NCBI GenBank assembly: GCA_964425745.1
Contig: CAYRNW010000008.1
Span: 43,659 to 107,658, forward strand
Direction: 5' to 3'
Source: CALCNS01 sp964425745
GTDB lineage: Bacteria > Bacillota > JAAYKD01
Length of the DNA: 64,000 nucleotides
The notes under the pieces are model-generated. The model was not told the DNA's origin and made no database searches. It saw only the letters and a program-made list of their open reading frames with translations. Numbering within the stretch: the stretch's first letter is position 1; every line of letters starts with the position of its first letter. Below, piece after piece: positions 18,171 through 26,385 of this stretch. The position numbers and the translations under genes are program-made.

Positions 18171-19687
18171 AACAAATATTCCCGTTTTTAATTGATGCCA
18201 AGGAACAAGAAGTTTCTGCCAATGTTGAAAAAGCGATTGTGACATGTATCGCCCATAGTCGAGTTTTTGACAACACACTTCCTCGAGAACGTCAAGAAGG
18301 GGAAGCATTGCTGGCCATAGCTCAAGTTCGATGGCCGATCCTATTAAAAAGGGTTTATGATCAGGATCGCGCTTATTTGTTTGATTTAATCGGGGTTCAG
18401 GGGGAGGAGATTCGCTTTCAAGTTCCTCCCGATCGGGTTTTGAACTTAGAAGAATTACAAATCACCCCTGGTGAATCCTATGAAGCAGATTTGATTCATG
18501 TGGCGGAAGCCCTCGCTACTCCTTTGCCGCAACCGTATTGTAGCAGCCTAGTGACCGAAGTGATTGGATTGCCGGTGATGTTGGGTAAAGAGCGCCATTT
18601 GGAAACCAGTGAGTGGGGAACTTCCCTTTTAGAGGGAAGTGGTAGCTCGATACAACAAGAGAAGGAAATGTTTGAAGCATGGGTACAAAATCTTCGTGCA
18701 GAAGACTTGAAACTCGATCAGCTAGTGCAATGCATCAAGGAAAAATCCACAGAAAGAACCGAGCAATTGGTTCGTCAAAGGGACAAAGCTTTACTACTGC
18801 TTCGTGAAGAAATCGAGTCTATGAAGCCACAAGTAGATCGAAGAATCAGCGATTTGAATCAAGAGTACCGTGGAATAGCCAACCAAGACCACGAAATCAA
18901 ACAAAGAATGAATGGTCTGGAGCAGGAAATCAACCAAATCCAAACACAGGTCCAACGCTACAAAACAGTAGGTAGCTCTATGGCCGGTTTTTTTGAAGAG
19001 CAACTAAAAGTCAAACGAGAGGAATTTGCTCGGATCAGCGAATTGCAGACCCAGTATCAAACCGGCTGGAGCGATGAACTCTCGGCTCAGTCCTACTTGG
19101 CAAGAAGGCCTTTAGAGGTCTTACAAGAGCAGCTCAAGGAAGCAGAGTTGCAATGGCGCACCAAAGTGCAACAACAGCAGTCTTTAGAACAATCTCTGAC
19201 AAGAACACTTCAAGAAGAGCAGTTAAAAATTCAAGCATCTAGTAAAGAATTGTTGCAAAGAAGTTTTGTCATTGGCAGTAATCTACCCGATGAAGTTTAT
19301 TTGGAACTTCCCTTTGTGGTTGCAAAAGCTGGAACCCCGTTTAATCATCATTATTATGTGATTGCCCCGGGACGTTTAAAGAGCAAGAATCAAATCAGTG
19401 GCTTCTTCACGAATCTGCTCGGCCGTTTAAACATTCCTTATGCGGTGCGTGATAAAGCTTGGGAAGCCATGGCTGCTAGTTTAGAGAATTTCCTGAACAG
19501 GGCACAAGGCCCAGCCAAACTGCAACGAATGATCGAAGATCAGAATTTATTGGAAGATCCTGAATATTGGATGAAAGCCTTAGAGGGAATCAATGAGTTA
19601 GAAGCTGCCGGTCTTTTAAGTTTGAAAGAATCTGAAAATCTAAAAGAAGCCGTTGTGAAAAACTGGAGTGGTCGCACGGTGAATTAA
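18167..19687 (+). CDS. Unrecognised coiled-coil protein coupled to MscS
   Basis: A 506-residue protein that I do not recognise. It has no signal peptide or obvious membrane segment. Residues 1-155 look globular with several conserved-looking prolines and an acidic patch. Residues about 160-370 are rich in Glu, Gln, Lys and Arg with heptad-like spacing, predicting long coiled coil. The remainder is globular ('VAKAGTPFNHHYYVIAPGRLKSKNQISGFF'). AAGGAGGG precedes the ATG, which overlaps the mscS-like stop (ATGA). Only 15 bases separate it from the next, membrane-anchored gene. Functional coupling to the channel is plausible from layout only. Confidence 0.75.
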   Translation: MKQIFPFLIDAKEQEVSANVEKAIVTCIAHSRVFDNTLPRERQEGEALLAIAQVRWPILLKRVYDQDRAYLFDLIGVQGEEIRFQVPPDRVLNLEELQITPGESYEADLIHVAEALATPLPQPYCSSLVTEVIGLPVMLGKERHLETSEWGTSLLEGSGSSIQQEKEMFEAWVQNLRAEDLKLDQLVQCIKEKSTERTEQLVRQRDKALLLLREEIESMKPQVDRRISDLNQEYRGIANQDHEIKQRMNGLEQEINQIQTQVQRYKTVGSSMAGFFEEQLKVKREEFARISELQTQYQTGWSDELSAQSYLARRPLEVLQEQLKEAELQWRTKVQQQQSLEQSLTRTLQEEQLKIQASSKELLQRSFVIGSNLPDEVYLELPFVVAKAGTPFNHHYYVIAPGRLKSKNQISGFFTNLLGRLNIPYAVRDKAWEAMAASLENFLNRAQGPAKLQRMIEDQNLLEDPEYWMKALEGINELEAAGLLSLKESENLKEAVVKNWSGRTVN

Positions 19688-19702
19688 CTTGGAGGGACAT
19701 TT

Positions 19703-20155
19703 TTGAGTAAGTCTGAAAGAGTAGGGTTTCGAGTTTGGTTTGTGATTCTGGTTTTGCTGACCCTTGGTGCAGGAATCTATCTCGGTGTTGTTAACTGGTT
19801 ACGTTATTGGAATGCTCAACCGCTGATGAACTTGGATTTTCCTTTGATTTTAGAAGTAGAAGAATCCTTGGAGTATGATCTTCGTTTGAGAAATACGGGG
19901 GAGTATAAGGTTATAATACAAGATGTACAGTTGGAAGGAGAGGCGTTTTCCTGGGCTTTAGGAGCGTGGTCAGTAGAAAGTGAAGCAGGTGAGAATCAAA
20001 TTCTGCCCTATACAAAAACTACAGAGGATGCGATTCTAAAGCTTCGTTTACAAGGACGGGACTCTTCGCAACTTTCCACAAAAATTGTAGTTATTTATCA
20101 ATATGGGTGGTTCCGACATTCTATTGATTTAGAAATTAAAACAGAGTTGCCTTGA
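19703..20155 (+). CDS. Unrecognised single-span membrane protein
   Basis: A 150-residue protein starting at TTG 19703, with GGAGGG at 19691-19696. One transmembrane helix spans about residues 10-32 ('VWFVILVLLTLGAGIYLGVV'). The rest, about 115 residues, alternates in a beta-rich way ('LEYDLRLRNTGEYKVIIQDVQLEG') resembling an Ig-like extracytoplasmic domain. Topology and role are inferred. It is the last gene of the mscS operon, with its stop codon inside the terminator stem. Confidence 0.7.
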   Translation: MSKSERVGFRVWFVILVLLTLGAGIYLGVVNWLRYWNAQPLMNLDFPLILEVEESLEYDLRLRNTGEYKVIIQDVQLEGEAFSWALGAWSVESEAGENQILPYTKTTEDAILKLRLQGRDSSQLSTKIVVIYQYGWFRHSIDLEIKTELP

Positions 20156-20178
20156 ATCACAAGGCAACTCTGTTTTTT
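20141..20178 (+). terminator. Rho-independent terminator of the mscS-like operon
   Basis: Perfect 14-bp stem (20141-20154 with 20160-20173) and a run of six T. An A-run is not present on the other side, so it mainly acts on the plus strand. Confidence 0.9.
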
Positions 20179-20185
20179 AAAGACA

Positions 20186-21727
20186 CTATTTTCTTTGCCA
20201 AATCGGCTGATTCAGCTCCTCACGTTCGGTGGGGTAATCTTTTCGGAAATGAACCCCTCTTGATTCTTGGCGTTGTAGTGCGCCTTCAATAATCATCTGA
20301 GCAGTGGTAAGCATCGAAGCCAATTCGATTCGGTTCTGTAATTCCTTGGGGGTTTGCCAAGAAGTTTTGTAACTTCGTTCTTTCAACTCTTCCACCTGGT
20401 TTTTAGCTTTGAGTAACCCTTCCCCTGTACGTAAAGGTCCAACCAGATTATCCATTACCCAATGCAGCTCGGTTTTAAGGCTGAGTAGATTCTCCGTACC
20501 CTTATTCCCAGGTATAGATGAAATCGGTTGCACAGAAGGAGTATGAGAGGCTTCTTTCGCATATCTTGCAGCTCCTTTACCGGCGATTTGACCAAAGTGA
20601 CTGATGTTGGTCAAGGCATTACCTCCGATTCTATTCGCGCCATCTACCCCGCCTGTCACTTCACCGCAAGCAAAGATGCCTGGTATTTCGGTTTGGCTTA
20701 AAGGATTGATTTGAACACCGCCACTCATATAATGCACAAGAGGGCGAACTCGGATGGGTCGTTTGGTAAAATCAAAATGATCTCGATTCAGCATCAACAA
20801 TTCCTTGTAATAACGCTGTTGCCATTTCTCTGCCGGCATTTTCTCTAAATGGAGCAGCGGCGGGTTCCCTTGATCCCATTTCTCAGCAATGGCTATGGAG
20901 GTGCGATCTCGGGCATAAAGATTTCCTTCACGCCCGGTTGCAATCCCCCAGCTGTGTAATAGATCGAGTAAAAATTCGTTTCCATTTTCATCGGTCAGAG
21001 GGACTTGATCAATGATACCAAGGTCTATAAACCACATGGGCAGGTCTTCTTCCGCTAAGCCCATTGGATAAAATTGTACAAACTCCATATCGCGAAACGC
21101 CAAGCCCAGCTCATACAACATATGATATCCATCGCCCGTCGTTGTAACCGGATTATTGGTGCGACCATAAACGCGTCCACCACCGCCGGTTGCAATGACA
21201 ATGGAATGGCAAGCAATCACTTGGCTTTTACCGGTAATCATACTGGTCAGCTCAACGGCACTGGCATGGTCATGTTGTGTTTGCAGGCCGTGTACTATAT
21301 GGGCAGGGAGGAGATCGACGCCCATCTCTTTACAAGCCTGTAAAAGGGGTAAGGTCATACCCATGCCCCCAACCCGACTATTGGGTGCATAAGGAGAGAC
21401 CGAACAACCACTGGATCGGACATAGCTTTTCATGTTAAAGCGCTGGAGGTTGAGTACTGACAAGGGCCCGTCTTGGCAGAAGGAATCGACCAAATCCGGG
21501 TCATTCATCCAACGACCGGTTTCCAAGGTCTTCTTCTGATGATCTTTCCAAGAGGTACCGGGCCCAGCGAAACTAAACCCACCTCCGGCAAAAGCGGTAC
21601 AATTAGCTTTCCCGACTGCTGTCTTGCTAACCAAAAGGACGCTAACGCCCTCTTCTTTAGCAGCCAATGCAGCACACAAGGCGGCTCCGCCCCCACCTAC
21701 CACAATGACATCATAGAAACTCTGCAT
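20186..21727 (-). CDS. FAD-dependent oxidoreductase, fumarate reductase/SdhA flavoprotein family
   Basis: A 513-residue flavoprotein. The N-terminal FAD site is 'VIVVGGGGAALCAALAA'; the family histidine/arginine parts are seen in 'GRTNNPVTTTGDG', 'ARDRTSIAIA', 'VHYMSGGVQIN' and 'NRIGGNALTN'. The motif that reads QFHPTG in succinate dehydrogenase and fumarate reductase is QFYPMG here, so fumarate is not a safe substrate call. No iron-sulfur or membrane subunit lies nearby. No signal peptide is seen. AGGAGG precedes ATG 21727. It is transcribed divergently from the M20 hydrolase and could be a soluble dicarboxylate or alpha-hydroxy-acid oxidoreductase. Confidence 0.82.
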   Translation of the reverse strand: MQSFYDVIVVGGGGAALCAALAAKEEGVSVLLVSKTAVGKANCTAFAGGGFSFAGPGTSWKDHQKKTLETGRWMNDPDLVDSFCQDGPLSVLNLQRFNMKSYVRSSGCSVSPYAPNSRVGGMGMTLPLLQACKEMGVDLLPAHIVHGLQTQHDHASAVELTSMITGKSQVIACHSIVIATGGGGRVYGRTNNPVTTTGDGYHMLYELGLAFRDMEFVQFYPMGLAEEDLPMWFIDLGIIDQVPLTDENGNEFLLDLLHSWGIATGREGNLYARDRTSIAIAEKWDQGNPPLLHLEKMPAEKWQQRYYKELLMLNRDHFDFTKRPIRVRPLVHYMSGGVQINPLSQTEIPGIFACGEVTGGVDGANRIGGNALTNISHFGQIAGKGAARYAKEASHTPSVQPISSIPGNKGTENLLSLKTELHWVMDNLVGPLRTGEGLLKAKNQVEELKERSYKTSWQTPKELQNRIELASMLTTAQMIIEGALQRQESRGVHFRKDYPTEREELNQPIWQRK

Positions 21728-21900
21728 CGTAAAACCTCCTTGAGTGAATTATGATGTTTAATTCTTTTTCAAAACAGAAACACCTTTTTTGCATCATAGA
21801 ATGAAAGAATCCTCGTTCTTTTCTACAAGGAAAACACCAAAGAATCGTCGAAACAAGATTGAGTACAAGAATAAAGTTTCAACAGAGGAGGAGTAATAAA
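21728..21900. other. Divergent intergenic region, no clear element
   Basis: The 173 bases between the flavoprotein and the M20 hydrolase are AT-rich and presumably hold divergent promoters. I found no convincing -35/-10 pair with standard spacing on either strand. Confidence 0.4.
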
Positions 21901-23097
21901 TTGCTTTCAAAGGTTCATCAGCTCGTCGAAGAGTTTTATCCAATAACGGTTTCATTGCGTCGCCAAATCCACCAGAATCCCGAGTTGGGATTTCAGGAAT
22001 TTCAAACAGCAGCATTGGTAGAGAAAACACTGAAGCAATATGGCTGGGAAGTTCGCTCCGGAGTTGCCGGAACAGGAGTGGTAGGTCTCTTAAGAGGGAG
22101 TTCAGAAGGACCTACCGTTGCGATTCGTGCCGACATGGATGCACTACCCATTCAGGAATTGAACGATGTGCCGTATCGTTCACAGAACGAGGGAGTCATG
22201 CATGCTTGCGGTCATGATGTTCATACAGCATCCTTATTAGGAACGGCTATGGTTTTATCACGGTTGCAATCTTCGCTCAAAGGCAATGTCAAGTTGATTT
22301 TTCAACCGGCAGAAGAAGGTCCCGGTGGAGCCCTACCGATGATCAACGAAGGTGTTTTAGAAAACCCCAAAGTCGATGTCATTTTTGGAGCTCATGTTTG
22401 GCATGACGTTCCGGCAGGAAAAATTGCGGCGCAATCTGGGCCGATTATGGCAGCACCCGATTCTTTTGTGATTACCATAACCGGTCGGGGTGGACATGGC
22501 GCTCAACCGCATCTTTGTATTGATGCTATTGCGATTGCAGCACAAGTAATCAACGGCCTGCAGCATATCGTGAGCAGACGGTCTAATCCATTGGATCCGG
22601 TGGTTTTGACAATTGGTAAAATGGTGGGCGGCGTTCGAGGCAATGTAATCGCCGAAAAGGTTGTAATGGATGGAACTTTGCGAACTCTGAATCAGAACAC
22701 AAGGACTCAATGCAAAAAATGGATCGAAGAGCAAGTTGCATCCATTTGTGAATTCTACGGTGCACAACATGAAGTTCGATTTACCGATGCCTATGATATC
22801 ACAATCAGTGATGATGAGGTTACCGATTTCTTGATTCAAAGTGCCCGAAAAATCTTAGGTCAAGAACAGGTTTTGACAAAATTAGAGCCCTCCATGGGAG
22901 CTGAGGATTTCTCCTTTTTCATGAAGGATATTCCCGGTGTTTATTTTAGATTAGGAATCCAAGATGAAGATAAAGTTCACCCAATTCACCATAATCGCTT
23001 TGATGTTAATGAAGAAGTATTGCGGGTGGGTATGAAAGTGTTTTCACAAGCTGTCATCGATATTTTGGAGGGAGGTGCTGAACCATGGAGAAAGTAA
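21901..23097 (+). CDS. M20 family amidohydrolase/peptidase
   Basis: A metal-dependent amidohydrolase of the N-acyl-amino-acid hydrolase type (398 residues). Metal ligands appear in GCGHDVHTA, 'PAEEGPGGA', 'GAHVWHD' and 'MGAEDFSFF', and the C-terminal 'HPIHHNRFDVNE' is typical. The start is TTG 21901, seven bases after AGGAGGAG; upstream codons lack a Shine-Dalgarno. The substrate is unknown, either an N-acylated amino acid or a ureido compound. It overlaps the class-V aminotransferase by 13 bases, an arrangement that recalls amidohydrolase/aminotransferase pairs in purine-ureide breakdown, but no other such gene is near. Confidence 0.88.
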   Translation: MLSKVHQLVEEFYPITVSLRRQIHQNPELGFQEFQTAALVEKTLKQYGWEVRSGVAGTGVVGLLRGSSEGPTVAIRADMDALPIQELNDVPYRSQNEGVMHACGHDVHTASLLGTAMVLSRLQSSLKGNVKLIFQPAEEGPGGALPMINEGVLENPKVDVIFGAHVWHDVPAGKIAAQSGPIMAAPDSFVITITGRGGHGAQPHLCIDAIAIAAQVINGLQHIVSRRSNPLDPVVLTIGKMVGGVRGNVIAEKVVMDGTLRTLNQNTRTQCKKWIEEQVASICEFYGAQHEVRFTDAYDITISDDEVTDFLIQSARKILGQEQVLTKLEPSMGAEDFSFFMKDIPGVYFRLGIQDEDKVHPIHHNRFDVNEEVLRVGMKVFSQAVIDILEGGAEPWRK

Positions 23098-24239
23098 TCT
23101 TAACCCCGGGACCTGTAGAAGTATCGGAAGCCGTTCGCATGGCAATGGCAAAACCCATTGTGAATCCGGATCTGGACCCCCAATTTTTTGATTTTTACCG
23201 ACAACTATGCGCAAAACTGCAAAAGGTTCTCCATACGCAAGAAGATGTTTTGGTGTTGAATGGCGAAGGGATTCTCGGGCTCGAAGCAGCAGTGGTCAAT
23301 GTCGTTGAACCCGGAGATACGGTGTTGGTTTTAGATAACGGTTTTTTTGGCAGAGGTTTCGCAGACTTTGTGACCGGTTGCCAAGGTAAAGTTGTCTTCT
23401 TAAGCAAGGACTATAACGTAGCCATTAAAGCAGAAGATTTAGAAAAGGCTCTTGATCAACACCCAGAAGTGAAAGCAGTGACCATGGTTCATTGCGACAC
23501 TCCTTCCGGTATGTTGAATCCCATTGAAGAATTGGCGAAAGTTTGTCACCGACGTGGCGTCATTTCTATTGTTGATGCTGTCGCATCGATGGCGGGCGAA
23601 AGAATCATGGTAGACGAGTGGAAAATTGATATTCTCATTGGGGGCAGTCAGAAGGCCTTGTCTGCACCTCCCGGATTGACGATTATGGCGATTTCCGAAA
23701 GAGCCTGGCAGACTATGAGAAATCGTAAGCAACCCTATGGCGGATTCTATTTGAATTTGATGATTTGGAAAAATGGCTGGTTAACTCATTTTAAAGAGTT
23801 TCCGTATACACAACCGGTTTCCGATTTGTATGCCCTTGATGAAGCAGTAAATCGGGTTTTAGAGGAAGGAGAAAACCTCTACATTAGACACCAAAGAATT
23901 GCTTCGGCAGTGCGCCAAACGCTGATTAGGGCTGGTTTTGAAATCATGCCTCATGAAAACTGTCGTGCCGTAACGGTGACGGCCTTCATGGTACCAGAAG
24001 GATTAGTAGATGAAGCATTTCGCAACAAACTTTGGAAAAAGTATGGGATTATGATTGGTGGAAGTTGGGGAAGTTTAGCTGGCAAAGTGTGGCGAATCGG
24101 TCACATGGGAGAAGGAGCGAAAGCAGACAAATTGTATCGGTTCTTTGATGCATTTGAAAAGATTTTGCTGGATTATAACCGGGAGCCGTATCCCATGGCG
24201 GCTGCTTTTGCAGAGCTTTACCAAATGTCGAATTTATAA
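23085..24239 (+). CDS. Alanine-glyoxylate aminotransferase family protein (class V)
   Basis: A PLP enzyme of 384 residues. The N-terminal 'LTPGPVEVSEAV' and 'EGILGLEAAVVNVVEPGD' are typical of the AGXT/PucG/serine-pyruvate group. The PLP lysine sits in 'GGSQKALSAPPG', after the pocket Asp in 'IVDAVASM'. Probable activity is transamination of a small amino acid with glyoxylate or pyruvate. GGAGGGAGG precedes the start inside the M20 gene. A second family member lies at 48581-49750; the two are diverged, so this is not a recent duplication. Confidence 0.88.
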   Translation: MEKVILTPGPVEVSEAVRMAMAKPIVNPDLDPQFFDFYRQLCAKLQKVLHTQEDVLVLNGEGILGLEAAVVNVVEPGDTVLVLDNGFFGRGFADFVTGCQGKVVFLSKDYNVAIKAEDLEKALDQHPEVKAVTMVHCDTPSGMLNPIEELAKVCHRRGVISIVDAVASMAGERIMVDEWKIDILIGGSQKALSAPPGLTIMAISERAWQTMRNRKQPYGGFYLNLMIWKNGWLTHFKEFPYTQPVSDLYALDEAVNRVLEEGENLYIRHQRIASAVRQTLIRAGFEIMPHENCRAVTVTAFMVPEGLVDEAFRNKLWKKYGIMIGGSWGSLAGKVWRIGHMGEGAKADKLYRFFDAFEKILLDYNREPYPMAAAFAELYQMSNL

Positions 24240-24266
24240 CAGGCAACAGAACGGAGGCTTCATCCC

Positions 24267-25640
24267 TTGGAGCGTTTTTTATCCATACCGGCATTGCCCG
24301 GCGAGCCTAGTCCCAAAGAGTTGAGGCAGAATATTTTCAAAATGATCTGGCCGGTAACCATCGATTCAATTTTACAGATGATGGTGGGCATGGTAGCAAG
24401 CGCTATGGTAGGTAGAATTGGAGCAACTGCCATTGCCGCGATCGGTCTCTCGTCTCGAGTCACTCAAATCAGTTGGGCACTTTTCTTTGGTATTTCTACA
24501 GGGGTCACCGTTTTAGTCGCTCGCTGTTATGGTGCTAAAGAGATGGCGGAAGCACGCAAGATTGCCTTCCAAGGATTACTCAGTGCAGTCATTCTGATCA
24601 GTATCATGACGATTTTGAGTTTTATCTTTGCAAAACCCTTTTTGAATTTAATGAATGTGGGAGAAGAATTATTGGCAGCCTGCATGGCATACTTGCAGAT
24701 TGCGCTTTTTTCCTTACCGTTAGTTGCAATGATTCAAATTAGTGCCGGAATCATGCGGGGGGTAGGAAACACCAAGACTCCGATGCTGATTTCATTGGTG
24801 GTCAATTTGATCAATGTTTTAGGTTGCTGGTTGTTTATTTATGGGAACTTAGGGTTCCCTGCAATGGGAATTCGAGGAGCTGCTGTGGCTGCACTATTTG
24901 GTCAGGGTATGGGGGCGATTTTGGCTTTATCGGCAGTGTTTTCTCCTTTTTCCGGCTTGCAGCTTCGTAAAGAAGATATTGCACCGTTGCATTTTCCCGA
25001 TGTCAAACGAATCATGCGAATTGGTGTTCCAAGCTCAGCAGGTGATTTGTTTTGGCAAGTTGCTTCTATTGTGATGACCAGTGTCATCGTGACCTTTGGT
25101 ACCATTGCCTTAGCTGCCCATAATCTTGGCATGCAGGCGGAGGGGATTTCCTACATGCCGGCTGCCGGGTTAGGAATTGCTGCTACGGCTTTCGTCAGTC
25201 AAAGTTTAGGAGCTAAGAATCTTAATTTAGCCAGAAGATATATTCAGGAGATCTTCAATGTGTCCATGGCTTTCTTTGTCTTCGCTTCCTTCCTGTTGAT
25301 TTTCGGCGGACGCTTCATCATGTCATTATTGACCAATGATCTGGAGGTCATCAGTTTAGGGGCAAAGTATTTAATGCTGATGGGCTTTGCTCAAATTCCT
25401 CTTGAAATGGGCGGGGTGATCAATGGGGTATTACGAGGTGCCGGAGACACCAAATGGGTCATGTATATACAGGCAATTGGTATGTGGTTACTTCGGATTC
25501 CACTGTCCTATATCTTAGGAATTCAACTGGGCTTCGGCATCATGGGTGTTTGGTGGGCGATGACCATTGATTTATTTGTTCGGTTCTTTTTAGTCCTTTG
25601 GCGGTATCGCCTGGGCAAATGGCAAACGATGCAGGTCTAA
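24267..25640 (+). CDS. MATE family multidrug/cation exporter
   Basis: A 457-residue integral membrane protein with about 12 hydrophobic helices in two MatE repeats, for example 'MIWPVTIDSILQMMVGMVASAMVGRIG' and 'GDLFWQVASIVMTSVIV'. MATE exporters use Na+ or H+ gradients to expel drugs or metabolites. Start is TTG 24267 with GGAGG at 24253-24257. Co-directional with the two preceding genes, it may share their transcript. Confidence 0.9.
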   Translation: MERFLSIPALPGEPSPKELRQNIFKMIWPVTIDSILQMMVGMVASAMVGRIGATAIAAIGLSSRVTQISWALFFGISTGVTVLVARCYGAKEMAEARKIAFQGLLSAVILISIMTILSFIFAKPFLNLMNVGEELLAACMAYLQIALFSLPLVAMIQISAGIMRGVGNTKTPMLISLVVNLINVLGCWLFIYGNLGFPAMGIRGAAVAALFGQGMGAILALSAVFSPFSGLQLRKEDIAPLHFPDVKRIMRIGVPSSAGDLFWQVASIVMTSVIVTFGTIALAAHNLGMQAEGISYMPAAGLGIAATAFVSQSLGAKNLNLARRYIQEIFNVSMAFFVFASFLLIFGGRFIMSLLTNDLEVISLGAKYLMLMGFAQIPLEMGGVINGVLRGAGDTKWVMYIQAIGMWLLRIPLSYILGIQLGFGIMGVWWAMTIDLFVRFFLVLWRYRLGKWQTMQV

Positions 25641-25665
25641 AAACAAAAACATAAGGAGGTTCGTT

Positions 25666-26310
25666 ATGTATTGTAAAGACATTATGATTGATCGACAAGA
25701 AGTGATATCTGTAAATGAAGATTTCACGCTGAGTAATGCACTAAGACGCATGGATTTCTATGGTTTTCGTGCCTTACCCGTCGTCAATTTTGGCAGAATT
25801 TTAGGGGTTATCGAGTTATTCGATATTTATGAGCACCTCTACGTTAAGAAAGATATCAATGCCGAGGAATCCTTGGTCCGTGATGTGATGAAAACCGAAT
25901 TCTCATATGTTAACGGCACTGATGTGGTGGAAGCCGCAGCCCGACTGCTGACCCAGCAACGCAGTATGTTCATCCCCGTTTTACAAGATGATACCCGAGA
26001 TCAGTTTCTTGGAATCATTCCTTCGAATCGACTAATGCAAATCTTTATGTCAGCAGTCGGGCTTCATAGCGAAGGGAATCGAATCACAGTGTCTCTTCGT
26101 AATGAAAAGGGCGAATTAGCTCGACTCGCGCGTCAATTATTGCGTGCAGGGGCCAATATAGAGGGGTTGTTACCCGTATCGTACATACCAGGTGTTAAAC
26201 AGGAAGATCAAAATGTGTTCGTTATCGTGAAATTTGAAGGCGACATGGAACGCGTGCTTTTGGCATGCGAAGATGCCAAGATACAAGTTCTCACGAGTGA
26301 CCGAATTTAG
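25666..26310 (+). CDS. CBS-pair and ACT domain protein
   Basis: A 214-residue cytoplasmic protein with two CBS motifs (residues about 1-60 and 70-130) followed by an ACT domain ('ITVSLRNEKGELARLARQLLRAGANIEGLL'). This layout resembles AcuB-like sensors. CBS pairs bind adenosyl nucleotides and ACT domains bind amino acids, so a ligand-sensing role is likely but no output domain is present. AAGGAGG precedes ATG 25666. Confidence 0.85.
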   Translation: MYCKDIMIDRQEVISVNEDFTLSNALRRMDFYGFRALPVVNFGRILGVIELFDIYEHLYVKKDINAEESLVRDVMKTEFSYVNGTDVVEAAARLLTQQRSMFIPVLQDDTRDQFLGIIPSNRLMQIFMSAVGLHSEGNRITVSLRNEKGELARLARQLLRAGANIEGLLPVSYIPGVKQEDQNVFVIVKFEGDMERVLLACEDAKIQVLTSDRI

Positions 26311-26323
26311 GAACAGAGAAGTG

Positions 26324-26358
26324 GGTGTAAGGCTGTCTTTTTCAGATAGCCTTACACC
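26324..26358 (+). terminator. Long hairpin between the CBS-ACT gene and polC (weak or no U-tract)
   Basis: Arms 26324-26337 and 26345-26358 give 14 pairs including one G-T, with a seven-base loop. The following bases (GAAATTC) are not a proper T-run, so this may be a weak terminator or a leader hairpin just upstream of polC. Confidence 0.5.
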
Positions 26359-26385
26359 GAAATTCTAGGAGAAGGGGGCGAACCG

